The notes: generated from the letters alone by a model not told the origin. DNA of 64,000 nt from an uncultured Nitrospirales bacterium (GCA_951812745.1 OX638327.1:930001-994000); one strand, 5' to 3'; counted from the stretch's first letter, positions 1 to 8,152 are shown. Numbers and translations: made by a program.

Positions 1-233
1 GAAAAAGGGGAAAACGACCCTTGGACGTCGGCCTGAAACAACCCCTTTAAACTGGTCACATTCGCTTCACGTGCGCGAATGGTTGCAAGCGCTTCCTGGG
101 GAGTCAGCGAGGGACCCGGCGCGACCGGTGGTGAGACCGGCGGTGAAGGAGCACGACCGGCGCACGCGCCAAGACTGAGGAACAACACCCCGCCGGCAAC
201 CCACGCGAAGAGCGGGCTCCTGAAATGCAACAC
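1..233 (-). CDS. Outer-membrane lipoprotein, DUF4292-like (partial, cut by window edge)
   Basis: Reading down from a GTG at 233 gives an open frame to the window edge. It has a hydrophobic signal segment (residues about 8-23) ending in a lipobox, LGAC, followed by a proline-rich linker and the sequence EALATIRAREANVTSLKG. That last stretch resembles the start of the DUF4292/LolA-like lipoproteins, which begin with a helix ending in a V-x-SLKG motif. A GGAGG lies about 10 nt before the GTG. The gene follows radA on the same strand with a 26-nt gap and is probably co-transcribed. The C-terminal part is missing, so the family call rests on the N-terminus only. Confidence 0.65.
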   Translation of the reverse strand, partial: MLHFRSPLFAWVAGGVLFLSLGACAGRAPSPPVSPPVAPGPSLTPQEALATIRAREANVTSLKGLFQADVQGSFSPF

Positions 234-259
234 GTACCGGCACCTCCAACCGATGGATG

Positions 260-1630
260 CTACGAAGCCGACGTCACCACGTGATCGAATACTTCACCGA
301 CTTCGTGCACCCCAAAGAGTTCGATCCCCGGGTTACTCAACTGCTTGGTGATGTTCCCCTGAGGCAACACGCACCGCTGAAAGCCCAGTTTCATGGCTTC
401 ACGAATTCGCAAATCGACCTGACTGACGGGCCGAATCTCCCCTCCCAAGCCGACTTCCCCAATACAACACGTCTGCCCGTCGAGGGCATGGTCGCGAAAA
501 CTGGAGACAATCGCCGCGACGATACCAACGTCTATCGCGGGCTCGTCGAGTCGAAGCCCACCCACCACGTTGAGATACACGTCTTGTCCGGACAGGTGTA
601 ATCCCAATCGTTTTTCCACCACGGCGAGCAACAGGGCCACACGATTCAATTCTATACCATTCGCCATACGCTTGGGCATTGCATACCCCGTGGCCGTGAC
701 CAGGGCTTGCAGTTCAACCAGAATCGGCCGACTGCCTTCCAGACTCGACACCACGACCGACCCCGTGCTCCTGGCAGGCCGTCCCGCCAAAAACAGTTCG
801 GACGGATTTGTCACCTCCTGCAACCCTTCATCGTTCATTTCAAACACGCCGATTTCATTGGTCGCTCCGAACCGATTCTTCACGGCCCGCAGGATACGGT
901 AGGCGTGGCTCTTGTCGCCTTCGAAATACAGGACAGTATCGACGATATGCTCAAGCAGTTTAGGACCGGCAATCATGCCCTCTTTCGTCACGTGCCCGAT
1001 AAGGAAGACCGGCACACCCGTTCGTTTGGCGTACCACATGAGCTGGCACGCCACTTCCTGCACCTGACTGATCGTTCCGGGAGCGGACGTCACCTGGTCG
1101 GTGTGGACGGTCTGGACGGAATCCACCACCAGGGCCGTCGGACAAAGGGTGTCTGCGACCTTGAGCACGCCTTCGAGAGAGGTTTCCGTTAGAATGTACA
1201 ACGAGGAACTCAAGACGCCCAGACGATCCCCGCGCATTTTGATCTGTTGAGCGGATTCTTCTCCCGTCACGTAAAGCACCGGCGGATTGCGTTGCTCCAA
1301 CCCGTGCAGGGTCTGAAGCAGCAAGGTGGTTTTCCCGATGCCGGGATCGCCGCCGACCAGGACGATCGATCCGGGCACGACGCCACCACCGAGAACGCGA
1401 TCCAGTTCAGTCAAGCCGGTAGCAAAACGGATCTCTTTGGTGACGGCCACTTCATTGATCGGCACCGCAGATTCTTTGTCGCCGACCGCTCTCTGCCCAC
1501 GAAGCCGAACCGTGGTTTCCTCTTTCAGGGAATTCCACTGACCGCAATCCGGACAACGCCCGGCCCACCGCGGCGTTTGGCTTCCACACTCCTGGCAGAC
1601 GAAAATCGTGCGAGGTTTACCGGTCTTCAT
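260..1630 (-). CDS. radA: DNA repair protein RadA (Sms)
   Basis: RadA is a RecA-like ATPase/helicase that drives branch migration of recombination intermediates. The 456-residue length is normal. A four-cysteine zinc ribbon (C12, C15, C26, C29) opens the protein, followed by Walker A GGDPGIGKTT near residue 93, the RadA-specific KNRFG motif (VKNRFGATNE) near residue 250, and a C-terminal Lon-protease-like domain (NVVGGLRLDEPAIDVGI). The ATG at 1630 places the zinc ribbon at its usual distance from the N-terminus. The gene lies between an exported HAD-like protein upstream and a lipoprotein gene downstream on the same strand. Confidence 0.96.
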   Translation of the reverse strand: MKTGKPRTIFVCQECGSQTPRWAGRCPDCGQWNSLKEETTVRLRGQRAVGDKESAVPINEVAVTKEIRFATGLTELDRVLGGGVVPGSIVLVGGDPGIGKTTLLLQTLHGLEQRNPPVLYVTGEESAQQIKMRGDRLGVLSSSLYILTETSLEGVLKVADTLCPTALVVDSVQTVHTDQVTSAPGTISQVQEVACQLMWYAKRTGVPVFLIGHVTKEGMIAGPKLLEHIVDTVLYFEGDKSHAYRILRAVKNRFGATNEIGVFEMNDEGLQEVTNPSELFLAGRPARSTGSVVVSSLEGSRPILVELQALVTATGYAMPKRMANGIELNRVALLLAVVEKRLGLHLSGQDVYLNVVGGLRLDEPAIDVGIVAAIVSSFRDHALDGQTCCIGEVGLGGEIRPVSQVDLRIREAMKLGFQRCVLPQGNITKQLSNPGIELFGVHEVGEVFDHVVTSAS

Positions 1631-1663
1631 AAGACGCTGGCATGGTCGTAGAGGCGTCTGAGG

Positions 1664-2512
1664 TCATAATTGTTTTCGGACTTCTTTCCATGAACTGACG
1701 ATCTTTGCACGCCGCGGGTATTTCCTTTTTTCCCTGGGATCGGGGAAGATCACCGTCTTGATCCGGTTTTTCACCAACGTCTGAGCAAACTCCCACGTTC
1801 GTCCGATACCGGCTTCCAGGTTATCCCACCCACCCTCTTTCAACTTTTCCATAAACGCCAACAAAGCTTTAGAATCCTGGGGAACCATTCTCGTAATCCC
1901 GACGGGAAATTCGTGCTGCCTCAACCATTCACGGGTTTCATGCAGCGCCGTGCCTTGATGCTCATGCACGTAAATCACGTTGTAATAAAATTCGGTCAAT
2001 TTCGACAGTGTATGAGCCGCATTCTCCTGAGGTTTTCCCAAGGCCCCAAGTCTCGCGATACCTGGAAGAGCCGGCAATGTGATGGAACTGTCTTTTTGAA
2101 GAAGAGTGTCAAAATCCACCAATAAAATCGGGCGCCGGCGTTCCCAGGACGCCAAATTCCCTTTCCCTTCCGCGGATTCGACACGCGGGCTGGATTCAAC
2201 GCTCGCGACAACCTTGTGATTGCCTCGCATGTGGGTCTTGAATTCCAAAAAGGCCCGGCCGTCGCCACCGGTGAGGGCCGTACCGGCATGCTGGCCCTGA
2301 ACGGTAAAGGTAATGGTTTCTCCTCCCAAGCCCTTGTTGCCCAATAACCCTTTTTCAAACAACGCGGCCTTCAACGTCACGGCGGTCCCCGGTCGAGCCA
2401 GGACGTCCTCGACAATCAGGTGCCCTTTGATTTTATCCTGTGCCGCAATCGTACCGGGGATGAAAAGAAAGCCGATGAAGATCGACCAGACGAAGAGAAA
2501 AACTCCGTTCAC
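1664..2512 (-). CDS. Exported protein with Ig-like and HAD/LNS2-like domains
   Basis: The 282-residue protein starts at GTG 2512 with a signal peptide (VFLFVWSIFIGFLFIPGTIAAQ, cleavage after about residue 24). Residues 30-120 look like a bacterial Ig-like domain (LARPGTAVTLKAALFE, GGETITFTVQG, DGRAFLEF), and residues 130-282 look like a HAD-superfamily/LNS2-type domain beginning ILLVDFDTLL. The first Asp of the DxD motif is present, but I cannot confirm the rest of the catalytic set, so enzymatic activity is uncertain. It precedes radA by 33 nt on the same strand. The architecture resembles App1-type phosphatases with a secretory Ig domain; this assignment is by inspection only. Confidence 0.65.
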   Translation of the reverse strand: MNGVFLFVWSIFIGFLFIPGTIAAQDKIKGHLIVEDVLARPGTAVTLKAALFEKGLLGNKGLGGETITFTVQGQHAGTALTGGDGRAFLEFKTHMRGNHKVVASVESSPRVESAEGKGNLASWERRRPILLVDFDTLLQKDSSITLPALPGIARLGALGKPQENAAHTLSKLTEFYYNVIYVHEHQGTALHETREWLRQHEFPVGITRMVPQDSKALLAFMEKLKEGGWDNLEAGIGRTWEFAQTLVKNRIKTVIFPDPREKRKYPRRAKIVSSWKEVRKQL

Positions 2513-2769
2513 GAAGGGAATCCTAAAGAAGGTCGCACCACAGGCCTGCCAGGCTCATAGTCACTTGGATAATGTAGCACGTCGATCTCGGACAGATCCA
2601 GCCGTGGTTTCTCGCGCCGCGCATTCGATTCGCCTCTATTTTCATTCCCCTCCTTTGATGGAGGGACAGGCCTATGTGCCTGTCCAAGGAGAGGTAGAGA
2701 CTGAAGACATAGGGCCGCCTCATAGGTCCATGCGAGCAGGACATGGTTTCTCGCGCCGCCACTAGCCAA
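2509..2769 (-). CDS. Doubtful small ORF, possibly a gene remnant
   Basis: An 86-codon frame runs from TTG 2769 and its TGA overlaps the GTG start of the downstream exported protein (GTGA), a layout typical of translational coupling. The last 35 codons (RLDLSEIDVLHYPSDYEPG...) have a protein-like composition. The first 45 are encoded by a repeat insertion (2621-2759) and are unlikely to be native. If the insert is removed no obvious start remains. It may be the 3' end of a gene disrupted by the repeat, or noise. Confidence 0.25.
   Translation of the reverse strand: MASGGARNHVLLAWTYEAALCLQSLPLLGQAHRPVPPSKEGNENRGESNARREKPRLDLSEIDVLHYPSDYEPGRPVVRPSLGFPS
2605..2759. repeat. Short insertion flanked by a 16-bp direct repeat
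   Basis: TGGTTTCTCGCGCCGC occurs at 2605-2620 and again at 2744-2759. The intervening 123 bp contain two small palindromes (CCTCCTTTGATGGAGG and GGACAGGCCTATGTGCCTGTCC) and a GGAGAGGTAGAG segment that also occurs, as GGGGAGGTAGAG, in the repeat near 3165. This looks like insertion of a small non-coding repeat with duplication of the target, though 16 bp is long for a transposon target duplication. Confidence 0.5.
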
Positions 2770-3046
2770 GTTGACGCTTGCGAAGCTCTTCCCGATAGGT
2801 TTTCTCGTACAGCACGTCCCATTCAGAAGAGCCTTCGGGAATCCGGCGGGAGTAGGAGAGCAGGCGGGATCGGACCGCCCGATGAATCTGCTCCTCGGCT
2901 TTCATCGAGTCCGCCAGGATGCGTTTGATCTCTTTCAACGCCTGAGTGGACGCCCCGCTCAGCGTCCCTTCAGAGGTCCCTTGAAGAGCCTGAAGAATCA
3001 CGTGAGAAAGATGCGTCTGCTTGTCGTCAGATAAGAGGGGCCCCAT
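2762..3046 (-). CDS. DUF507 family protein
   Basis: A 94-residue, highly charged helical protein, related to its neighbour at 3193-3474. Shared features are an N-terminal helix, a central ALKEIKRILADSMKAEEQIHRAVRSRL segment and a tail like WDVLYEKTYREELRKR. This matches DUF507, a small cytosolic family of unknown function found mainly in Nitrospirota, Aquificota and deltaproteobacterial lineages. The two copies are separated by a repeat (3064-3158) and are probably co-transcribed. Confidence 0.75.
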   Translation of the reverse strand: MGPLLSDDKQTHLSHVILQALQGTSEGTLSGASTQALKEIKRILADSMKAEEQIHRAVRSRLLSYSRRIPEGSSEWDVLYEKTYREELRKRQLG

Positions 3047-3063
3047 AAAAAAACAGATCTAGA

Positions 3064-3158
3064 AGTTCCGTCATTCGTTGACCATTTCCCCCTCACCCCA
3101 GCCCTCTCCCACAATGGGGAGAGGGTGTCTTTTCCTTCCCCTCCTTTGTAAGGAGGGG
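3064..3158. repeat. Compound intergenic repeat (solo MITE end plus two palindromes)
   Basis: This stretch lies between the two DUF507 genes. At 3064-3083 is GTTCCGTCATTCGTTGACCA, which matches one terminal inverted repeat of the MITE-like family seen at 5543, 24166 and 30014. It is followed by a CCCTCACCCCAGCCCTCTCCC...GGGGAGAGGG palindrome (3089-3125) and a CCCCTCCTTTGTAAGGAGGGG hairpin (3138-3158). It reads as a nest of decayed repeats; the hairpins could also act as transcription attenuators. Confidence 0.6.
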
Positions 3159-3192
3159 CGAAGGGGAGGTAGAGCGCAGTGACTGCTTGAGT

Positions 3193-3474
3193 TTACAGGA
3201 CCAGCCCGCGCTCTTTGACCAATTTGTTTTTCACCATCGCAAACATCTTCTGATAATCCGATCGACCGCTTCGAAACTCCGCGTCATACTGTTTCAACAG
3301 CGCCCGAATTTCCTCATGAAGCCGATCTTCCACGGAAAGCTCGTCCGTGATGGCTTTCCGGACGCCATGGATCAACCGCTCCTTCGACCCGGCAATCTCC
3401 AATAGCCCTTGCTCCTGCAAGCGCTCCACGACAGCCGTTGCCAGCAATTGAATGCGTTCCTCGGTCACTCGCAT
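3193..3474 (-). CDS. DUF507 family protein
   Basis: A 93-residue protein starting MRVTEERIQLLATAVVERL, the typical DUF507 N-terminus. Residues 30-60 (ERLIHGVRKAITDELSVEDRLHEEIRALL) and the DYQKMFAMVKNKLVKERGL tail match the family. It starts 4 nt after the stop of the upstream cyclophilin-like gene, so the two are translationally close. Function unknown. It is the more typical member of the tandem pair; the 2762-3046 copy is more diverged. Confidence 0.85.
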   Translation of the reverse strand: MRVTEERIQLLATAVVERLQEQGLLEIAGSKERLIHGVRKAITDELSVEDRLHEEIRALLKQYDAEFRSGRSDYQKMFAMVKNKLVKERGLVL

Positions 3475-3478
3475 CTTG

Positions 3479-3868
3479 TCATGAACCGGCCTTTTCGACT
3501 TTCATCATCGTGGCGCCGGCAGCTTGATGAAGCACCGTTGGATCTCCGATCAACCGTCCGACGACGTTCACCCGATCAGCAGGCACCGGATCCTCTCCGA
3601 TACTCATGGGCGTTCGTCCAAAAAACACAGCCAACGCCCCGCCGAGGCCCCAATACGCGACGTCGCCCACCTTTACGTTCGTCGTCGCGGTTTCACGGTG
3701 GTCCTTGACCCCGGGAAGCTGGCAGTAAAACTCCTCGCCCCATTGATTGACCTTAGCTTCAACCGGCAAGGCGTCATAGATGGCCTGCGCCGTGCGCGTC
3801 GGCTTCAACTCCACTTCCACGGCAACACCGCCAATCGTAATCTTAATCCGCTTCAGTTGCTCTTCCAT
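3479..3868 (-). CDS. Cyclophilin-like fold protein (TM1367 type)
   Basis: 129 residues with the signature of the cyclophilin-like beta-barrel family (PF04126 type): IKITIGGVAVEVEL at the N-terminus, TRTAQAIYDALP, the WGEEFYCQLP segment and VKVGDVAYWGLGGALAVFFGRTPMS. These proteins share the cyclophilin fold but lack proven prolyl isomerase activity. It is the first gene of a minus-strand run with the two DUF507 genes and diverges from the exonuclease gene at 3986, leaving 117 nt for two promoters. Confidence 0.8.
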   Translation of the reverse strand: MEEQLKRIKITIGGVAVEVELKPTRTAQAIYDALPVEAKVNQWGEEFYCQLPGVKDHRETATTNVKVGDVAYWGLGGALAVFFGRTPMSIGEDPVPADRVNVVGRLIGDPTVLHQAAGATMMKVEKAGS

Positions 3869-3985
3869 GTCCGCGTATCACTCCCTTTGCCAAAATGCAT
3901 GCCCCAACTTCTTGAATTTCCTGGAAGCCGACTGTAGCGTGTTGCCAAAAGCGAGCGCAAGAATCAGGAGATACACGACTCGATC

Positions 3986-4747
3986 ATGCTTGAAAGTTCG
4001 TTCATTTTTCTGAATGGTATTGGAGAAACCACGGAACGGCGTCTGTGGGACGACGGCATGACCCACTGGCGGCAATTCCTTGAGACCTCCACTGCCTTGG
4101 GCATCGGTTCCGCACGAAAAGCGCTCTATGATCGTGAAATCGAACGAACGTGGGAGGATTTCCAACGTGCGCAATGGCGCAAGGTCGCCAGGCGTTTCAA
4201 GGCCGCCCATCATTGGCGATTTCTCGAGGCCTATCGCGAACGGACGGTGTTTCTGGATATCGAAACCAACGGATATCCGGCCGGAGAAGGTGAGATCACC
4301 ATGGTGGGCTTGTACGGCAACCATGCGATGACTACCCTGGTTCGTCATCAGAATCTGACACTCGATCGCCTGGAGGAAGAACTGGCCAAGTATGACCTGA
4401 TCGTGACGTTCTTCGGATCAGGGTTCGACCTGCCGTATTTGCGGATGAGTTACCCTCGTTTGGATCTCTCCCATGCCCATTTCGACCTGTGTTTTGCCGC
4501 CAGACGATTAGGCCTGCGAGGCGGATTGAAACACATCGAAACAGAACTCGGGCTGGCTCGCTCCGACGACTTGCAAGGCTTGGATGGCTGGGACGCCGTC
4601 AATCTGTGGCATGCATGGCAAGCCGGGGATGAGCAGGCCGGCGAGACACTACGTGCCTACAACGAGGCGGACGTCCGCAATCTCGAGCCGCTTGCCGAAT
4701 ATCTGTATCAGGCCCTTCGGGAACGGCACGGCCCCGGAGGCGATTGA
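3986..4747 (+). CDS. RNase H-like 3'-5' exonuclease domain protein (YprB type)
   Basis: The 253-residue protein carries an RNase H-fold exonuclease domain (PF13482 type) from about residue 85. The first catalytic motif is FLDIETN (DxE). Further acidic motifs follow: TFFGSGFDLPYLR (second motif, Asp), a GLRGGLKHIETELGL segment, and YNEADVRNLEPLAEYL, which holds the final catalytic Asp. Residues 1-80 form a helical region (FIFLNGIGETTERRLWDDGMTHWRQFL) seen in YprB-like proteins. AGGAG lies 14 nt before the ATG. The phosphatase gene begins 2 nt after its stop, so the two form a bicistron. Confidence 0.85.
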   Translation: MLESSFIFLNGIGETTERRLWDDGMTHWRQFLETSTALGIGSARKALYDREIERTWEDFQRAQWRKVARRFKAAHHWRFLEAYRERTVFLDIETNGYPAGEGEITMVGLYGNHAMTTLVRHQNLTLDRLEEELAKYDLIVTFFGSGFDLPYLRMSYPRLDLSHAHFDLCFAARRLGLRGGLKHIETELGLARSDDLQGLDGWDAVNLWHAWQAGDEQAGETLRAYNEADVRNLEPLAEYLYQALRERHGPGGD

Positions 4748-4749
4748 CC

Positions 4750-5520
4750 ATGGCCCGTACCCCACAATGGCAGGGAACCGGCGTCACGCACGTCGGCTTG
4801 GTCCGCCCCACCAACCAGGACACCTTTTTGGTTTCAAATGAACTGGGGTTATGGATTGTGGCCGACGGCATGGGCGGGCACGCGGGAGGCGACGTGGCCA
4901 GCCAAAAAGCCGTTGAAGCCATTCACAACTACGTCACGGAACGTGCGGAACAAGAAGGGCGACCTGCCGGGACGGACGAAATCCCCTCTTTCTTACGGTC
5001 GGCTCTCAAGCACGCCAACGAAACCGTTCGCGCTTATGCCAAGGCCAACCCCGAATTCACCGGGATGGGAACAACCGTGGTTCTTCTCTATCGGCCTGAC
5101 CCCTTCTCCCCGCTTGCATGGGTCGCCCATGTTGGAGACAGCCGCGCGTATCTCATCCACGATCAACAATTTTCAGCATTGACCAGGGATCACACCGTGC
5201 TCGAAGAACGCATCCAGCAAGGATTACTGCCGAAATCAACACCGGCCAGCCACCCGGACGGGCACGTGCTCACCCGGGGCGTCGGAGTCAGCCCTACGAT
5301 GGAGGCAGACGTCTCGACGATAAAACTTCAACTAATGGATGAAGTTATCCTGTGCAGCGACGGCCTGAACAAAATGCTGAATGATGAAGATATATTGGAC
5401 ATTTTGATGACGATGCGCGCCCACCCCCCGAAACGCAAATGTCAGGCACTCATCGATCAAGCCAATGTTCGGGGAGGCCGGGACAATACAACCGTGGTCC
5501 TGATTGCGGCGGACAAGTGA
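4750..5520 (+). CDS. PP2C-family serine/threonine protein phosphatase
   Basis: A Stp1/PrpC-like metal-dependent phosphatase of about 256 residues. Metal-binding motifs are visible: VRPTNQDTFL and WIVADGMGGHAGG near the N-terminus, GMGTTVV, AHVGDSRAYL, LTRDHT, VILCSDGL and RGGRDNTTVVL near the C-terminus. A TTG six bases upstream is also possible, but ATG 4750 has GGAGG at an ideal 9-nt spacing. Proteins of this kind reverse Hanks-type kinase phosphorylation; no kinase gene is present in the window. Confidence 0.93.
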   Translation: MARTPQWQGTGVTHVGLVRPTNQDTFLVSNELGLWIVADGMGGHAGGDVASQKAVEAIHNYVTERAEQEGRPAGTDEIPSFLRSALKHANETVRAYAKANPEFTGMGTTVVLLYRPDPFSPLAWVAHVGDSRAYLIHDQQFSALTRDHTVLEERIQQGLLPKSTPASHPDGHVLTRGVGVSPTMEADVSTIKLQLMDEVILCSDGLNKMLNDEDILDILMTMRAHPPKRKCQALIDQANVRGGRDNTTVVLIAADK

Positions 5521-5542
5521 GCCCCGCCTCAAGTTCATCTCT

Positions 5543-5787
5543 GTGTTCAGGAATTCGTTGACAGAATGAAGGGTCCGACCACAAGAAGGGAGGGCGGACA
5601 CGCAGGTCCGTCCTACTGAACCCCCCTGCCCCCCTTATCAGGGGGAGAGGCTTGCTGCCGGCTCGCTGCTCCGGGGAGAGCGGGTCTGCCGTCCCCCTGA
5701 GAAGGGGGATTGAGGGGGTTGTCTTCCAAAGACGGGGCACGGGGGCACAAAAGGAAGCGGGAAAATTGTCAACGAATAACTGAACAC
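5543..5787. repeat. MITE-like element, copy A (245 bp)
   Basis: Bounded by imperfect 21-bp terminal inverted repeats, GTGTTCAG..TTCGTTGACA at 5543-5563 and its complement TGTCAACGAA..CTGAACAC at 5767-5787. The interior has CCCCCTTATCAGGGGG and CCCCCTGAGAAGGGGG palindromes. It has no coding capacity. Related copies lie at 20720, 24166 and 30014. It fills most of the gap between the phosphatase and the small membrane protein gene. Confidence 0.8.
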
Positions 5788-5849
5788 ATACAAGGATGAC
5801 ACATTGGGAGAAGGTGGAGACGGCGGACTTCGTTGACGGAACACGACCG

Positions 5850-6014
5850 TCAGTACTGCCCGCCCAGAGGCTCGCACGTGATCCAGGTGGCGCAACTCCA
5901 TACATAGAATTGCACGATCAACCACAACAGCAGCGGGATCGTAATCGCCACAAGCATGGCGAACAACAGGACTCGAACGGGAACCGGAAGTTTCTTGATC
6001 AGCGAAAAAACCAT
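5850..6014 (-). CDS. Small single-pass membrane protein (54 aa)
   Basis: ATG 6014 to TGA 5850 encodes a 54-residue protein with a basic N-terminus (MVFSLIKKLPVPVR), one strongly hydrophobic helix (VLLFAMLVAITIPLLLWLIV) and a short tail containing two Cys (SCATWITC). It starts 14 nt after the ribE stop on the same strand, so it would be co-transcribed with ribE. No Shine-Dalgarno sequence is clear. I do not recognise the family; an inner-membrane location is likely. Confidence 0.55.
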   Translation of the reverse strand: MVFSLIKKLPVPVRVLLFAMLVAITIPLLLWLIVQFYVWSCATWITCEPLGGQY

Positions 6015-6028
6015 CGAATATCGTTGGC

Positions 6029-6685
6029 CTACGTCAGCCCGCGTTTCTGCAGATAGTCCCGGTCAATGACCGGAGATGATTTTTCCGGCAGCTTGCCGCT
6101 ATATTGAAGCAGCCGCTCAACGTACTTGCCGATCAGGTCCGACTCCAGGTTGACGGCGTCTCCGGGCTGCTTGATTCCCAAGGTGGTGACCTTGGCCGTG
6201 TGGGGAATAATCGCCACGGACACTCCCCGCTCCAACACGCTGTTGATCGTCAAACTGACTCCATCCACGGTAATCGATCCTTTGGGAATACAATACCGGA
6301 GAATAGGCTCCGGCACTTCAAACGTCAGCAGCAACGTGTTGCCGGTTTGCGTTCGCTCTCGAAGAAAGCCGGTTCCATCCACGTGACCCGTGACGAGATG
6401 CCCGCCCAGACGGTCGTTCAGTTTCAAGGCCCGCTCCAGGTTCACAGCCGCACCCGCCGTGAGCGTGCCCAGCGTGGTGACGTTCTCGGTCTCCACTGAC
6501 ACGTCAACTGAAAAATCCGTTTCACCAACGGCAGAAGCCGTCAGGCAGGCTCCTGAGATACTCACGCTTTCACCGAGTTGCAGATCCTTGAGAAGATTGC
6601 CCGCCAGAATCGACAGGCGCGTGCCCCCAAGGCCTCGCTCAAGGGATTTGACCACGCCCATTTCTTCAACAATCCCGCTGAACAC
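6029..6685 (-). CDS. ribE: Riboflavin synthase alpha subunit
   Basis: This enzyme dismutates two 6,7-dimethyl-8-ribityllumazine molecules to riboflavin plus the pyrimidinedione substrate. The 218-residue length is normal. Two lumazine-binding barrels are visible: residues 1-90 (MFSGIVEEMG, SISGACLTA) and residues 95-190 (GGHLVTGHVDGTG, VDGVSLTINSV, IPHTAKVTTLG). It starts at GTG 6685, one base after the stop of the 42-residue membrane protein gene upstream, suggesting translational coupling. No FMN riboswitch-like structure is apparent in front of it. Confidence 0.95.
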   Translation of the reverse strand: MFSGIVEEMGVVKSLERGLGGTRLSILAGNLLKDLQLGESVSISGACLTASAVGETDFSVDVSVETENVTTLGTLTAGAAVNLERALKLNDRLGGHLVTGHVDGTGFLRERTQTGNTLLLTFEVPEPILRYCIPKGSITVDGVSLTINSVLERGVSVAIIPHTAKVTTLGIKQPGDAVNLESDLIGKYVERLLQYSGKLPEKSSPVIDRDYLQKRGLT

Positions 6686-6686
6686 C

Positions 6687-6815
6687 TTATTCGTCCTTGT
6701 CGTTGCTCAGAAAAACACTGCGAAACACGATGATAAACACCACGATCAAGACGACGACGCCCGCCGCGGCCAACAAACCAATGACGACGTCGCCCGTTGT
6801 CATCGCTTCTTCCAT
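6687..6815 (-). CDS. Small single-pass membrane protein (42 aa)
   Basis: ATG 6815 to TAA 6687 encodes 42 residues: a short acidic N-terminus (MEEAMTTGD), one transmembrane helix (VVIGLLAAAGVVVLIVVFII) and a charged tail (SNDKDE). The stop is one base from the ribE start, which argues for real translation. The shape resembles the small membrane protein upstream of rph (42031-42159), although the sequences are not alignable by eye. Function unknown. Confidence 0.55.
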   Translation of the reverse strand: MEEAMTTGDVVIGLLAAAGVVVLIVVFIIVFRSVFLSNDKDE

Positions 6816-6852
6816 GCTCGTGTATCCTTTCCGTCGATACGCGACGGTCCCG

Positions 6853-8037
6853 TTAGAAACCCCAGAACCGCCGGCCGGTCGCCATCCAAAAACCTGCTGC
6901 CGCGATCAATTGCAGGCATCCGATAATGGTAAATGCCCCAGTATAACTGATTGCGGCGACGAGCACACCTGCCACGATCGGCCCGGCGGCGTGTCCGATA
7001 TCCATAATGGTGCCGCGCAACCCCATCCCGGCTCCGACGTTCTCGGCTTTTCCCACGTCCGCGATCATCGCGGCCGATGAGGACGTAACGATCGCTTCCC
7101 CAAATCCGAACCCCACCGCGCACAGGGCCAGCCAGCCCAACCGGGTCGTTTGCGGAACGGCCATGATGGCCATGCCGCAAATCAGAAGGCCCAACGTGAT
7201 CAACGGCCGTCGCCCGACGCGATCCGAGACACGCCCCATCACCGGCTTGGAGAGAAACGACGTGAAGCCCTGGATGCCGAACAGCAACCCACTCTCTGAC
7301 AAACTCAGCCCGATGGAAAGCCCGTACAACGGCAGGAACGCCATCAAGGTGCCGTTGGCCATCATCTTCGAGGCTTCCGCCAGGCTCACCGCCACCATCT
7401 GAAGATGACGCAGCACGGTCCGCAAACCTTGCAAAACATTCGAGAGGAGAACCCTGGCCTCCAGCTTCCCCGGGCGAGCCGGGGCGGGATAGCGCCACCA
7501 GAGCGCCAGGTAGAGCGCAAGCCCGACCAGCCCGAACCCGCCACCGGCCAGAAACGTTTCGGTATAACCGGCCGTGTCGATGATCCATCCACCCAGCATC
7601 GGGCCCAACAGCGCTCCACCCTGTGCCGCGGAGGTATACCAGCCCAGGGCCATACCTCTCGCACCAGGATACAATTCGGCAACCATGGCGAGGGCCAACG
7701 GCGTAAACACGGCCGTGGCTAATCCATGAACGACCCGCAACGCCGTCAGGACCTCCAAATTGGAAACCAACGGATACACAAAAGGCGGTAACGCAAAAGC
7801 CAGGACCCCAACCAGCATCAAGCGTGACCGGTTCACAAAGTCGGATAATGCGCCAACCGGAAGTTTCAGAAGAACACCCGTCATGGTTGAAGCGGCGACA
7901 ATGAATCCGACCGTGACCGGTCCCGCACCCAACGTTTCGGCAAACGGAGCCAAAGCCGGCATGCGGACAAGGTTATAGCTGACAAAGGAGCAAAACCCCA
8001 CCCCGGACAACAGCACGAAAATCGGGGTGACGGTCAT
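6853..8037 (-). CDS. Major facilitator superfamily transporter
   Basis: A 394-residue protein with about 12 hydrophobic segments. The MFS cytoplasmic-loop signatures are present in both halves: GALSDFVNRSRLMLVG (loop 2-3) and GRVSDRVGRRPLITLG (loop 8-9). The motif RVVHGLATAVFTPLALAMVAELYPGARGMALGW is typical of drug/metabolite efflux permeases. The substrate cannot be read from the sequence. It is transcribed towards the small gene/ribE cluster with only 37 nt between. Confidence 0.88.
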   Translation of the reverse strand: MTVTPIFVLLSGVGFCSFVSYNLVRMPALAPFAETLGAGPVTVGFIVAASTMTGVLLKLPVGALSDFVNRSRLMLVGVLAFALPPFVYPLVSNLEVLTALRVVHGLATAVFTPLALAMVAELYPGARGMALGWYTSAAQGGALLGPMLGGWIIDTAGYTETFLAGGGFGLVGLALYLALWWRYPAPARPGKLEARVLLSNVLQGLRTVLRHLQMVAVSLAEASKMMANGTLMAFLPLYGLSIGLSLSESGLLFGIQGFTSFLSKPVMGRVSDRVGRRPLITLGLLICGMAIMAVPQTTRLGWLALCAVGFGFGEAIVTSSSAAMIADVGKAENVGAGMGLRGTIMDIGHAAGPIVAGVLVAAISYTGAFTIIGCLQLIAAAGFWMATGRRFWGF

Positions 8038-8070
8038 TTGCGTACGTGGTCTCTCATGTGTTGATAATTC

Positions 8071-8152
8071 CTCCTCACCCCAGCCCTCTCCCGCGGGGAG
8101 AAGGAGTTTGGGACAGCTCCGTAGGTCGGATTAGTGAAGCGTAATCCGACAA
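8071..8152. repeat. CCTCACCCCAGCCC palindrome plus a REP-type palindrome
   Basis: In the 150-bp gap between the ATPase and MFS genes, 8071-8105 carries CCTCACCCCAGCCCTCTCCC followed by GGGGAGAAGG. At 8121-8152 lies the REP-like palindrome GTAGGTCGGATTA..(gtgaag)..TAATCCGAC. Both families recur elsewhere in the window. Confidence 0.7.
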
